Assembly (NCBI GenBank): GCA_018466975.1 | Contig: CM031560.1 | Location: 1,736,001 to 1,800,000 of the forward strand | DNA length: 64,000 nt | Reading direction: 5' to 3' | DNA from: Sparassis latifolia | Taxonomy: Eukaryota > Basidiomycota > Agaricomycetes > Polyporales > Sparassidaceae | Shown: one piece after another, positions 51,017 through 63,755 of the stretch | How the letters are laid out: each line of letters begins with the position of its first letter | Position numbering within the stretch: the stretch's first letter is position 1 | Position numbers and translations under genes: made by a program | Notes under the pieces: model-generated | Seen by the model: the letters and a program-made list of their open reading frames with translations, nothing else | The model's database searches: none | What the model was told of the DNA's origin: nothing

Positions 51017-51368
51017 TCATCGATTTTCCTGTCCTACGATACCCTGCTTTCCTGGCAAAACATGTCCCCCAGTGCCCGGTAAACCTTGCGGTTGTTCTGC
51101 GGTAGATTCGTCAGGATCATCTCTCTGCCCTCGCATCAGTTCGTGGAAACTTTGCCAAAGTGTGGCAATGGTCTCGTATTCTCTCGTCATCCCGAGTACT
51201 TCCTCAAGTCCACGGTTCAGATTGTTACTCGACGAGAGCAACTCTTCGAAACCCTGTGAGGAGCATGAGTGCAATAACTTCCAGTACTTTAATATTCATG
51301 CTGACACTGGTAATTTCTGCGGTCAAGCGATCTCGCTCTCGCTCGAAGAATGTTCCTTCTTCCTCCAT
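51017..51368 (-). CDS. DAD1: DASH complex subunit Dad1
   Basis: Kinetochore-microtubule coupling subunit. Two exons (51368-51306 and 51253-51017) give 99 residues. The sequence begins MEEEGTFFERERDRLTAEIT, then GFEELLSSSNNLNRGLEEV and EYETIATLWQSFHELMR. This is the full Dad1 pattern, including the N-terminal FFERERxRL helix. The C-terminal 30 residues are Gly/Gln/Pro-rich and unconserved. The gene sits in the gap between the convergent ends of PKC1 and the RasGEF and is easily missed because its first exon is 63 nt. Confidence 0.9.
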
Positions 51369-51589
51369 GTGGGGCGGTAGGTGGAGGAATTATCTGAACC
51401 TGTCACGATCTCGCGATACAACAAATTCCCACGCCACTTGCAGACGGAGCATGGCATCATATAATCAAGCATACGGTATGAATGATAATACAGAATAGAA
51501 CGGTATAAGTCAGCTGAGATATCAGAAATACATAGCAATGTGTAAAGTAATCGCCCGTCCACCAGGAGCCATCCAAATCCCAAAATGTA

Positions 51590-54500
51590 CTAGAGGAAGC
51601 CACTCTCCTGCAACAGCCTCGCCATCTTCTCGTCTTCTCGCTCACGAGGTTCCCGCTCCAAGCTGAGGTTCCAGAATTGGTCGCCGTAGTCTATCCCATC
51701 GGCGTATTGTCTGAAGCTGTCCTCGAGATAGGAAACCACCAAAGGGAGCGTTTGCAAGTTGTAAGGTTTTGATTGCCATCGCTTGATGTCTTGTATCACT
51801 TCGGCAGCTTTCTGTCGTTTACGAAAGTTGATCATGTTGCCCCCCAACTTATCTTCCGCTCCATCATTAATGAAAGTCAATGTTGTCAGATAAACGCCTA
51901 CAAATGTTGTTAAAACGTGCACGCATACGAATCGAGCGAACTCGCCAATGAATGGGACACAAGGAGGGGTGATTCTTGCCAGCAAGGAACGATAATTGTT
52001 AAAATTCTTAGCGGAGTCAATGGTTGTTTCGCAACTCCTGAGTTGCGACATTGCACGGGCTTGAACATGTTCCCATGTCCTCTTCAATCTACGGATTGGT
52101 GGGGTATTCAAACCAGATATGATAGCAGTCATGGTTGAAAAGTTCTGCATTGCGCGACATCGCTGTGAAGGTGAGAGTGAATTTTCAAATCGCGAAACAA
52201 GCGAAGCTCAAGACTACTGACGTCAGCGACGCTGATGAAGTGCTTTACGACAGCAGCTCGTCTTTTCGAGTCTTCTCTACTCAGCACAGACTCAGCAACC
52301 CAATTCGCCATCTGTGAAACCTCTAGAGCCATTTAACCATGGATGATACTCAGCACGCACTCGGTTAGCCAACTGGATCATGGAGGTGATGTTGTCGGGA
52401 TTTTTGCCAGGTTTTGACTCGCGCGAACGCTGGAGGCACTCCATCGGTCTGATCTTCTTATACAGAGCCGCCTCCATAAGCGTAAGCTGTCGTGCAAGTT
52501 CCAATGGATCGATGTCTAGCAATTCAATCCTCTTGGAATTCCTGGGCATGATAGGTGCTGGAGGTGCCAAAGGGACATGAGTAGTCTTGATAGGGCCATC
52601 ACCTCCCCTTTGCTGCAGAGGAACTACATCAGCACTTTTGGAAGAATTGTCCAACTGAGAGTTTACGCACAGCACGTTCAATCAAAATCAACAGTTGCCG
52701 TGCGGCAGCGAAATTGACCACTTCCTCATCAGATGCAAACTCCTTCATGCGGGTAAGGATGTACATGTCCTCCTTCTCAAGGATACCATCGTCGGTAACC
52801 ATGGTTTTGAACGTGTTCAAGACCCTGAAAAGCGAATCAATACAATATTTAGTAACATCCACTTGTACTGCGTACCGCACGCGGATGACATGTTGCTTCA
52901 GCTTCGTCCACTCTTCTAGCTCCGGAGGGGCGAGACCAGGAGGTGCCTGGATCCAGAATCGTTGAACGAGCAAATCGAAGAGTTCGTCGATAGTTATGAA
53001 TGACTTGAACGTCATGAGGAAATTCTGATTGAAGGTAGGATCTGGAAGTGTTTGTTATTGCCAATCGCGTCAACGGAAAGACAACGTAGAGACTCCCGAA
53101 CCTCCAAGTTCATGTGCGGTCAAGCGTTCCACCAAAGCTGAAGGTGTTCCGGCCCTGACACCACCTTCAGGATCCACCAAGATCTCTGACTGGTCGTAAG
53201 TTGGCCGTAAGTACCAAGGCTTGGCGTCTGCATTCATCTTGTCGACGTAATGCTGCGGAGTTTCAGGCCCAAGAACCTTTATGATCTTTGACCCTCCCGT
53301 CCTAGGTGGAGACTTAGTGGACGACGCTGCTGAGTGAGAGTCAGTCAGACGACAAAGAGCATATCTCGGAGACTACTTACGATCCTCGTCGATAAAGCGT
53401 ACAGGATCATCGTCCATCGAGGATATGGGTTTTCCTGCTGGAGGATACTGGACCAGCGTGCTGGACTCGGACGGCTCATGCCAGGTTGGCGTAACAGGCT
53501 CGCCGGTGTCATCCGATCGTGACCTGTCGGACGAATCCAAGGACGTCTCTGACGGCTGCGACGCATTGTAGAAGGTCCTCTGCTCAGTTTGGGTGGTACT
53601 GAGGGGACCCACACTCCTGAATCCTATCTTGCTGAGCGCCAACCCCACGCCTACGATATCCTCTTCCGATACATCATCAGTTGGTTTGATGCACGACCTT
53701 CTCCTTCGCCACTCGATGGAGGTATTATAGTCGCCCTGCCCAATGTTAGATTGGTCGAATCCAACTGCCAACAGGGCGTCCAGGCTCTGGATAACGACGT
53801 TGGCGTTCATCATGAGAGCGGCTGTGAGTGCGTCAAGGTAATCCAAGTAGGCGGATGGATTCTGTGAGTAATGAGGTGCATGACCGCTCTGGGCAGCCAT
53901 CAAAAACGAAGCCCCGTCGTCATACAGAGACTGCACGGATGCTTCCATCGTACGAACGAGCAACCGGGCTCTCTCGACGGTCTGCATGTACTGTATCTGG
54001 ACGGGTGACTGGGCCAATTCCATGCGAACGCCATCAATGTCGACATGATGTGCGACATTGAGACTCCCGACCACGTCGAGAGTCGAGGACAGGTGTGCAA
54101 TTATATACTGGCTCTCCCGTCTGCATCCGTCTAACCTCGACAGTCAGCTACGCATCTTGGTATCTGCGATTGGCGCACCTCGATCAAGCTCAGAGCGCTT
54201 GAGTGCCGTAGGGATAGATCCGAGCCTCTCACTAATGAATCTGACGGCACTCTTCATTTCTAAGACAGATTCTGCCGTGAAGTTCAACAGCTGCAGCTCT
54301 TCTCCTTCTCCAGGCGGAACGTAACCGAACCCCTTCCAGCTGGCAGCCGTACCAGCTCCTGGCAAACCCAAACCAACATTGGCAGTGGAGAAAACGCCAT
54401 ATAAGCGCTTGGTGATAGGTTTCGAATGCTTCTGTTCCACGGTAATCTGATCCTGGAAATACTGCACCTCGACCACAAACGCTACAACTGCGCGTTCTAG

Positions 54501-56119
54501 TTCGGCTACATCGGCCTCCATGCGATTCGGTCTATCGCTCGTGGACACACCAGGGTCATACTGCATTGCTAGTGCAGACAGAACGAGCTTCGACAACGTG
54601 CCTGCAACTTTTCGGTGCGCCGCCTTGAGGTGCGTCTGCAATGTCTGACCTCCAATGGTGGGCTTGTTGTCATGTCCATCTCGAGGGTAAAGATGAGTGG
54701 GAATGTGACCGGAGGGAGTCGCGGTAACATAGAGCAGGTTACGGACAGTAGTGACGACCTTTAATACGCGCTCGTCGATCTGTCTGAATTGTTGCGTTCG
54801 GCGTGGTGCTACAACAGACTGAAGGTACTCCATGACAGCAGCGGTCGCTTCCCGGACTTGGTTCGACAACTCGGGGGGGGATTCGGGTGACGGCGGCGTC
54901 AGCGCCTGCTGCAATGACCTTGCGAACTGCTCAGGTGGGGTGAGCTCCAACTGATTCGGTGGTTGTTGTATACCTGTACTAGGATTCGAAAGGCTCAAGC
55001 CGTTCGCATCATTCTTCGCACTTGCTGAAGATTCCGACCTATCGCGCCATGCCGGCTGGACCTCCGAGTCATCGGAATGTATGCTGAACCCTGCGGCGCT
55101 ATTACTGCGGTCTCTCGTCCGCGACAGAGAGGAGTCAGAGCGCATTCGACCAGCATTGACTAGCATGTCATAGCGGTTTGAGTTACTATTGTAAACCGGT
55201 GAACAGGCTGCCGCACCTTGGCTGTTCGGAGTGCCGTCATTGTAAGCTGGAGGAGCGTTTGACACTGGAAGCGTCCACGATACCTGCCCATCCAGCTTGT
55301 TCACGTAGAAATATGAGATTCCATCGTCCGCCAAACGTCTGACCCACGGTTCAGGTGTCCGAGAACGTCCGGGAATACCAAAACCAGCGGGAACACGGTT
55401 TACTGGGTCCGTCCCATTGACAGCGTTCATACCCGTACTTGTGCCTGCCCTAGACGAAGGCTGTGCTGTCAAGCCAGCCAAATCGCCATCAGGATCCTCT
55501 TCAGCTTCCTGTGGCAAGTCCCTGGCATGTTGTCCCGTCTGGGTATTCACGTAAAATATCTGGCAACCGAGATTATGAGTAGAGCACTGTACAGGCGACA
55601 GACCAATCGTACTCGACCATCTTGGGATACTTGTGGTACCCAGAAATCACTCGGCTGTGTAGGATTGCCGTTTGAATGACCGTTCGCAGTGTGACCCTGA
55701 GTCGAGTACTCAAACTCATCATGCAGCCAATCCCCGTCACGGTCGGATTGAGATAACGCCTGAGACATGCTGTGCGCCATGTCCACTGTTGATTCGTCTG
55801 CGAGAGCCGGTTGAGCGGTCGAGAACTCGGATCCATTGAGCGCAGCTTCGGCCTCTTGATCTGAGATAACTGTCACATAGTTGGACGGAAACCAACCACG
55901 CTCGTCGCCTAATAAGCCGTCCCACCACCCCGACTCCAGACGGGTGAGGACCTCTATGATATCGTTCTTTCGGAAAGAGAGAGAGGATGCATCTGAGGTC
56001 TGGTAGTCGTAGAGAGCGCGGCAGAAGAAGGTGGAGATGTATTGTTCTTCAGCAGCAGGTTGCTGCTCAGTAGTGGATGCTAGCACTGTCTGCCGGCCGC
56101 CGTATGCGGCGGATATCAT
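51590..56119 (-). CDS. CDC25: Cdc25-type Ras guanine nucleotide exchange factor with SH3 and WW-like modules
   Basis: Activates Ras, hence the cAMP/PKA or MAPK branch. The SH3 domain lies near residues 30-90 (CRALYDYQTSDASSLSFRKN, then GWWDGLLGDERGWFPSNYV). Two WW-like units follow (FWVPQVSQDGRIFYVNTQTG and WVRRLADDGISYFYVNKLDG). A long helical middle contains a Ser-rich low-complexity stretch. The RasGEF-N domain begins at DPTFNQNFLMTFKSFITIDE. The catalytic domain has DIDPLELARQLTLMEAALYK, QLANRM-like and NWVAES sequence, FNNYRSLLARI and CVPFIGVYLTTLTFIND, and ends LLQESGFL with a stop at 51590. Many introns of 50-60 nt interrupt it. Confidence 0.9.
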
Positions 56120-56487
56120 GATACAAGCTCCAGGCTGGCAGAGACGTGCAACGGAATGACGACGGTAAGACTTAAAGAGCGACCGGGACGATAGATGTGG
56201 GAGAAGCTCCCTCGTCGCTGTGCTAGCGCTGACGCCACGTGGTATGACAGTACTCGTTCTCGTTCTAGTCGCCTCGCGACTCTCACTTCACATGCTGGAG
56301 CCTTCATTCGAGGTCTGCGCAGAGTGTACTCCTAGAGGCCGTAATCACAGATCACCGCTTTCATATTTGTGTACTACACGAGAATTTGGACAGTACAGCC
56401 CAGCGGTCTTGAGTCAGGTAAGTCCGACCCGCACATCACTGAAAATTGCTCAACGAGACGACTAAGTAGGAAGAGCTAAGATCACGT
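56120..56487. promoter_or_regulatory. RasGEF upstream region
   Basis: 368 bases between the start of the RasGEF (-) and the stop of EFL1 (-). Must contain the RasGEF promoter. An 81-codon plus-strand frame here has no recognisable product. Confidence 0.4.
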
Positions 56488-59400
56488 CTAATGTTTCAGT
56501 GTTCTCTGCTTCTCTGCAAACTCGACAATCTTGCGATCCACGAACATGCCTTTTCGTTCTCGCACGGCGTCCATGTACCCCTTCGCCACATTAGATCGAT
56601 CGGCTTTCTCCCCAAGGTCTTCCAGCTCTTCTTCTGTACTCGGTACCCAGAAGGGATCTTGATCGAGCATCTCGTACCTAGGGTGTTCTGAGAAAAAGTC
56701 CATGCGACACTAGCACCGTACTTACCCGCTAAAGATGAGTTGCGGGCTCGCTGCACCTGATGTGCGCTTTCGTATGTCTGCCGAAGGTATCATCGGTGAG
56801 TACAGTTCCAACCATAAGAGTTAGATGTGTACCGTCCGCAAAGCCGAAACTCTCCACCACAGGCAGAAGGGCACGGACAGTGAAGAATCCTGTACCCTCC
56901 TTCATCTCTTCTGCGACGATCCTCCCGCGTCTTTTGGCGACGACACCGTACATTTTGCCTAGGACATCAGCTGTGGAGACCATCTGAGCGACACGAGAGA
57001 TGGAACAGGTGAAACGTACTTGAAGCTTGGATATCACATGTATACATGGCCAACAACAATCGCGGTGACCAATCTAGCAATCCATTTCTGCAAGCGTCTT
57101 TCACCGAGGAGATGAACGCCCCGGTGACTTGGGGCATCCGGTTGTGAGCTGGGACAGGGTCAGAATTTAGCATCCCTTGAAACCAAATGCTTACTTCTCT
57201 CTTGTTCAATGCCTTCCCTATCAATTTCAACAGATTCAACGAAGTAGGCAAGCCCTTGTACGGGTTCTGCGCAGAGAGGTCCCTGGAAAGTTGCCAGCTG
57301 GAAACCGGCTTCCAAACTGTTGTCGAACCCCCGCTTCGAATGCTCCCTCGAATCGTCGCCTTTTTGACGGTTGAGAGCCTTCTTGAGCCTAAGGCAACGA
57401 TAGTCAGGACAGTGGCGCTGTGTGATGAATGTAACACTCACGAGTTAGGACTGCTGTCACATCTAGCATCTATGAGCACACAGCTTCCCGCTTTCTGTGG
57501 TCCAAATGCCCAGAGCTTATCCACAACGTCAATCCATTCGCCGCCAGCTTCACGGCATTTCCCTTCTAGAGCTCGCCAGAAGTCTTCAGGGGGAATGCTG
57601 GATTTCTCGATGATCTCGCCATACACCTCCTCGAGATCCTCTTCGGTATCTGCATTCGCTTTGGCATCTGTGCCAGTCACGTCATCGATCTTCACTTGCT
57701 CCGTATGCAACCGTTTCAAGGTCGCGAGATTGTCTAGCAGGAAGTCCACTAATAACTTCGGCAGTGGAGAAGCTCGGATAGTGAACTTGACCAGATTGTT
57801 GGAGATGCTTCCGTAAATTGTCCCTCGCTTGGCATGAGCTGTCTTCGGCGGTGCCATATCTACAAGCAGATGAGAAACGACCAAACGTGCAGGGAGATGC
57901 TACTTACCGGCAGCTCTCATAGCAGTTTCCCTGAATGGAACAATCGGCTTCGAAGCGTGGATCTCGACCTGGGCAAAACGCTCCCGGAGATCTTTCAGGC
58001 ATCTCTAAACAATATCCGTTGGTACGAAAAATCGTATGCAAGGGAAGGACCTACTTCGAGATGAAGTTCTCCTGCAGCCAAAATGACATGTTCGCCGGTC
58101 TGCTGCTGGTAAGTCTCGACACATGGGTCCGCCTGACTGAGCAACTTGAGGCCGTGGATGAGTTTTGGCATATCAACAGGCATTTTTGGCTCGAGAGCAA
58201 CACGGACGATGGGAGCAGCCTAGGGTAACCCGTCACTAGGAAACTAGAGCAAATAGACAGGGAACATACATAGCGATTGACAGCTCCCAAATTGAGCAGA
58301 CACTCCTTATACTGGGTGACATCTGGGCTGCCTCCAACGCCGTTGTGACTGGGCGAGCACAAGGTCGCACTGCGCCAAACTTTCCCGTTCAACCCTTGAA
58401 TGGCGAAGACGTTCCCCGCTTGCACGCTCTCTACTGGGACGAGTTCCCGACCCATCATGACATACAGAGCCTCCACATGTGCAAAGACTACATGTGGCAC
58501 ATTCCGAGGATGAGTTGCTTCGAGGCTGTTATCAAATTTCGGCAGCACACAGCAGATGGTGATTCCAGTTCGGATGGTCCCGGAGTAGATCCGTGCGAAC
58601 CCAAGCAGAGTTTCGTTCTCTACAACCAGCGGCTCGTCTTTAACCTCGAGCTCCTCCGATGTTGTCTCTAGTGGGATCGGTGGAATACCTGCGTCTGCGT
58701 CACCATCTGTGGCATGCGAGGCTGCTCTAGCTTCCCGACCGTTTCGGGCTTTGCTCCGCATTTCTTCAGCGGTCATTGGCTTCTTCTTGTTCTTTGGTAA
58801 CTCCTTCGCTGGAACGGCGAACATCTTGCTCACGAACGCTTCTACGTATGCGTCTTCTCCCGCGTTGCAAGCGCAGAGGTCCCTTTCAATTTTGTTCTTC
58901 GCGACAGTGACTTCGTACGCATCGGGATAGAGCATCTTTGGGATTCGAGTACTCTGGGCCACAGGTGGAGGGGGGACGATGTCGACAATGGTTTGGATGA
59001 TGCAAGTAGAGAGGGAGAGCCATTGGGAAAAAACCGTGGAGAGTAATTGTCGACTGTCTTTCGACTTCAGATCGCGAGGCGGGATCTTCAAGTTAAGTGC
59101 ATCAACAATTTTGGTTATCTTGTCGGGGTTTCTGTAACATATCTCAACACTATATTTTCCTCCAAGAAATATATTGGGACATACGGGTTTAGAATTACAG
59201 CATCGTACACTGCCCAGATGTTTTCCAGCACGAACTGTACAAACAACGGCTTCAAGACGCGGCCGCGAAGGTGCTTGTAACTGATCACCCTCTTCGTCTT
59301 GGGATCTAGGTAGAAGTCGCCCCACAATACAGTGCGCAGATTCGCCTCCTTCATTCCCAGCTTGACGGCATATAGGTGGGCGAACTTGCCGATGCGGAAA

Positions 59401-60244
59401 CCCCATCCGTCGATTGCAGAAGCAAAAACAACATTTCCACGCTCGGGGGCAAAATAGATATCCTCGTCGTCCTTCTCCTGGAATTCATCAGCATCATTGA
59501 CCGTTGCAACTACCTCGGCGGCATGCGATTCCTTTTTTGCTGTTAAACGACGTTCTCTTTCTTCTCGCCACCGGAGATCGTCTTCCATACGATCTCCAGC
59601 AAAGAACCCTCCCATAACCGCGTTTACTTGCTCAATCAACCGCGAAAGGTGAAAATATGCCTCAGTCGGAGAAAGTTTCAGTTCGGTGATGAGACGGTCG
59701 AATTTGTTAATGACAAGAATGGGTCGTAGCCGATCTTGCCACGCTTGTCTCAAAACAGTGATTGTCTAAAAAGATAATTAACTCACGGGAATTCGAGTAG
59801 ATCTCTTAAGAACACCGGACCTGTGTGCAAACGCCTTCCACTACATCGACCAGGACCAAAGCGCCGTCACACAGGCGAGACGCGGTAGAGACTTCACTCG
59901 AGAAATCGACATGGCCCGGTGTATCGATCATATTAACAACATATGTTTTAGGAGAGCTTCCTAGACGAATTAGTCACGCAACTGGGTAGCCCCCGCCGCA
60001 GTGTAGACGCACCTCCGTCGGTAGTCCTATCCATGACCTTGAACCTCAAGGAAACTGCACTACTTTCCATAGTAATGCCCCTTTGTTGTTCATCCTCTCG
60101 GCTGTCCATGTATCTGATTTTTCCCGCCATTCGAGAAGATATGATGTTGTTCGCCGCGAGGAGAGCATCCATCAATGTCGTTTTACCGTGGTCTACATGT
60201 CCGATGGTCGTCACATTCCGCACGTCCACAGCTTCAGAAGACAT
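56488..60244 (-). CDS. EFL1: elongation-factor-like GTPase 1 (EFL1/Ria1)
   Basis: Cytoplasmic GTPase that, with Sdo1/SBDS, removes Tif6/eIF6 from pre-60S subunits. The G domain has G1 [15 protein letters not shown], switch [16 protein letters not shown]3 [14 protein letters not shown] and G4 VINKFDRL. A long acidic insertion typical of EFL1 follows ([19 protein letters not shown]), then domain II ([13 protein letters not shown]) and EF-2-like domains III-V ([61 protein letters not shown]). The C-terminus is [20 protein letters not shown] and ends KQRTLKH. EF-2's diphthamide-site loop is not seen, which fits EFL1. About ten introns interrupt the gene. Confidence 0.92.
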
Positions 60245-60686
60245 AGCGCCGAGAGTGGACGAGATCAGCTAATGTCAACTGGTGCTAGTAAGGTCAGAAA
60301 CCTGAGGACCAAGATGAGTGTCGCGGAGAGACGCACGGCCCGGTAAAATCTGGATCTAATCAGAAGCCGATCCGTGATCTCACTCGAAAGGCCGCCAGGC
60401 GGCGGCGGAACTTGCTCGGAGACGAGGGTGGACAGTGCCACAAAACAAATAGCGCACAACAACTGTGTAAAAAGGACACTTTCACTTTTGGGTCGGGAGA
60501 GCTTGCTCTCCGAGCAAGAATGCCTTTCGCCTCATTGTGATCTACTGCAATAAGTTTGTTTAATCGACAGGATTTACGTTATCACCCTAAATCTCAGTAA
60601 AACGGTCGCTCGCACGGCGGAAAGGTAAGTCCATCATGTATTACTGCGGCAGGCTGGCGGTTTGCGCTTGGTTTGCACTGCAGATG
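60245..60686. promoter_or_regulatory. EFL1 upstream region and ZNG1 3' flank
   Basis: 442 bases between two minus-strand genes. An inverted pair, GAGAGCTTGCTCTC, lies at about 60497-60511. No coding signal. Confidence 0.4.
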
Positions 60687-62255
60687 CTACTGCAGGATAT
60701 CTTCTAAGTTCTGGCGTACTCTATCGTCTAAGCCCCTTCCAATGAACACCAGCTTGCCCGCATCTGGAATACCTGATGCGTCTGCTTCCTCTTCTGTATC
60801 TACCTCGGCGAACTCGTACAGGTTCCGCACTCCTTGTAGCACGGACATCTTTCCGGAGTCAAGAAAAACCATACCCTTGCAGCGCAGAATTTCCAGTTTC
60901 TTTGAGTCATCGGAGGATTGTCCAGGGAGCCGGTTCTCCCAGAGGACCGCGCGGATCCACTCATCGAGTTTCGCCATCTGAAATGGGCTAAGTGACGGGC
61001 ACGACACCTGCATGCTAGATATTCCACGGATCTCGTAGTGTGTGCGGCTGTGATCGTGGTCGAGCGCTGAACCATCGTGACGATGGTCATGCTCACAGAC
61101 CGGCGGTTCGGTTTGCGACGACTTCTGCAGAACGGAACGCGATGTGTACGCGTCAATTCCTATGATGTGCTTTAGGTTGATTTCTCCCTTCACCGTCCTG
61201 TAAAATGCTGCCACGGGATTGATGCTACCAATAATGTCTTCTACGGCTTGAAGTTCCTCGGTAGGAACAAGGTCGACTTTGTTCAACAGTACCACATCGG
61301 CGCAAGCAATTTGTCTTCAAAGATCCGTCAGGAATATTGCGTTGCATATATGGCGAGTATTCGCGTACCGTAGACTTTCGCCAATGCTATCTGCCGCATG
61401 ATCTTCTTTCATTTGCTATCTGGATGTGAATAATAGATCCTATCGTTAATTGAACGCACGTACCTTGCGTCCGAAGACAGCATCAACCACACATACCACT
61501 CCGTCAAGATGTATGTCCTTACCCAACCCCATGGCGAACTCTTCATTTTGCCAGAATACAGAGGCGATAGGACCTGTGACAGGTGTATGCTCGTGAGCTT
61601 ATAGGCCACATTTTGAAAAACAAAACTCTACCTGGATCCGCTAGCCCTGTAGTTTCCAGAAGGATGTGGTCGAAGGAACCCTTCCGCTGCATGAGCCTCT
61701 CAATCGCCGCTATGCCAGTATCCTTGATACTGCAACATAAGCACCCGTTTGCGAGCTCCAGGAACTCCTGCGACTGCTGGGTGGGGTCCTCCGTAGAAGA
61801 CACATTGATGGTTTTGGCTGATTAACGGTGAGCATGAGAGCTTGATGTGACCTATAATACTACCTGCGAACCTTCAATGTCCTGGTTAGAGTTCAGTCAG
61901 CATTTCGGTGGGTACACGGAGACAACGTTCACTCACGGCGGTGTCGCCAAACTCATTCATAATCACTGCTATCCGGTAACCATGGCGTTCGGTCAATATT
62001 CTCCTATCCGACGCAATTGTCCAACAAGAGTCATCGAGATGAAGACTTGGGAAGAGCATACCTAACGAGGGTGGATTTACCCGCACCCAAGAAGCCTGTG
62101 ATGATCGTGAGAGGCACCGTCCGAGCCGCTGCATCAGCTGGGCCATTCGTACTAGACTGAGTCTCAATGAGAGTGCTACAACCCTATCAGTCGTTTTGCC
62201 AGAACATAAGTGCGAAAACATACGGTATGTCGTCGAGCTCGTCGCCGTCCGACAT
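60687..62255 (-). CDS. ZNG1: COG0523 metal-chaperone GTPase (ZNG1/CBWD type)
   Basis: GTP-dependent zinc transferase family. The start is [11 protein letters not shown] at 62255. The P loop is [14 protein letters not shown]. The metal-binding CxCC lies in [15 protein letters not shown], followed by the switch II region [14 protein letters not shown]. The guanine-specificity motif is [12 protein letters not shown] His-rich insertion ([17 protein letters not shown]) comes before the C-terminal CobW domain, which contains [29 protein letters not shown] and [18 protein letters not shown]. The N-terminal acidic residues before the P loop are reminiscent of the CPELVPI-type methionine-aminopeptidase docking region, but that exact motif was not found. 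Introns near 61315, 61420, 61590, 61815 and 62100. Confidence 0.9.
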
Positions 62256-62433
62256 GAGATCTAATCAGTTCGAATCTCCGATCAGAGCTGCTGAAGGCCA
62301 CACAGAGTTGACGCGCACGCATCAGTCCTTTTCCCAAATCACCCATTTAGAGTCCCAACGTCGACGCTCATTCCTTCCCATCTTCTTTTTACTTTCAAAC
62401 TGCCTGTAGCGAGTCTCATCGTCGACCGTGAAT
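62256..62433. promoter_or_regulatory. bidirectional promoter, ZNG1 / STYX-like gene
   Basis: Start codons of divergent genes are 178 bases apart. No specific site recognised. Confidence 0.4.
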
Positions 62434-63468
62434 ATGAACGAGGAGCAACTGCGGGAGATGATCCAGGGGCCTGCGGATGTCGAGTGGTCGTACGTTACCT
62501 ATGCTTTTGTCCTGCCACAGATCTTCAATAGTATTGTCCATGTACAGTTATGAAATGCGGCGGCAATGTCAAGAGATCCTGCCAAATCTCCTCCTAGGTC
62601 CTCTGCAAGCCTCCAAATCGCTGGAGACACTCCAATCACTCGGAATCACCCACATGTCTGTCTCTCCATATCACATGCATTGTATACTCTAACGTTGCTC
62701 CCGCATCTTCTGTTTCTGCTATTGTTATGTGACAGAGTCTGCATTCGTGACGCCCAGGAGGCGTTTTCCGTACGCCCTCGATTTCCGGACCATTTCCAGT
62801 ACATGGTGCTCGACGTTAAGGACAGCGAAGAGCAGAACCTCATCCGACTCTTCCCCCAGTCAGCGGCCACCATCTTCTTTGTCCGCTGTTGCATTGATTG
62901 TTGCCCAGAGCGAAGCAGTTTATTGACAACGCTGTGGCCCAGGGCGGACGCGTACTGGTCCACTGTAACGGTAACCTTTTCCAATCCTGAATCCGACACA
63001 CGTACTCACGTCAGTCCGGCAGGTGGTATCAGCCTGTCGCCTGCCTTCGTTGTGATGTATGTCATGCAACACTTCCAGCTGTCTTGGGAGGACGCGCTGC
63101 ATATGGTCCAGAATAGGAGGTATTGCATCTCTCCGAACGGCGGGTTCATGGCCCAGATCAAAGTAAGAGATTGCTTAGTCTTTACAGTACCTCTTACCAT
63201 TTTGCTGTGGCAGGAATATGAATCTATTTACAAAGCCGGTATTGCTGTCGCCGCTTTCCCGCCTCAGGCGCGCACTGTTAGCAGACGTAAGCGTGAGGAC
63301 GAGGATGACGAGGATGATGAGAAACGGTATTGCCCTATTCCCTTTTCTGAAAGGAATCATTGTCTAACTGAACCATTCCCGTCATCCAGTGACATAGAGC
63401 GTAAGCGCTTAATGGTAGAGGATGAGGACGAGGATGAGGATGCTGAAGATGATGCTATGCAGACCTAA
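62434..63468 (+). CDS. STYX-like dual-specificity pseudophosphatase
   Basis: Exons give MNEEQLREMIQG, then ILPNLLLGPLQASKSLETLQ, SLGITHIVCIRD and FQYMVLDVKDSEEQNLI. FIDNAVAQGGRVLVHC and NGGISLSPAFVVMYVMQ follow, spliced within the signature loop. The fold and order match STYX. The signature should be HCxxGxxR; here it is HCNGGISL, so the nucleophilic Cys remains but the phosphate-binding Arg is Leu. Catalysis should be lost or very weak. WEDALHMVQNRRYCISPNGG is the conserved C-terminal helix pair. An acidic tail (repeated Asp/Glu after KRKRED- and ERKRL-like basic clusters) ends at 63466-63468. Confidence 0.85.
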
Positions 63469-63755
63469 TTTCCTCCATTCCTATTACTGTCGGTGATCTC
63501 ACATTTTTCGGGAGTCTCTAAAGTACATGTGCCCTCTACATCTAATCTCTGCATTGTACTCTACTTGTCACTGTCTCTGCTGTACCGTCCCTCGTTGGTA
63601 GTAAATGCACTATACTGTTGTCATATGCGAGCAGGAGGTCGTGCGATAAATGGAATAAATAGGATGTGCATGACTGCCTTGTTATAGTGTCTTGATTCGC
63701 GCCTTCTCCTTTTCCTGTATTACTCGTTTGGTATGGAAGTCTAAGGAGTGGAGGC

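Noticed and set aside
62265..62290. TTCGAATC string resembling a tRNA T loop
   Set aside because: Its flanks do not form a T stem or acceptor stem; it lies in the ZNG1/STYX-like promoter region.
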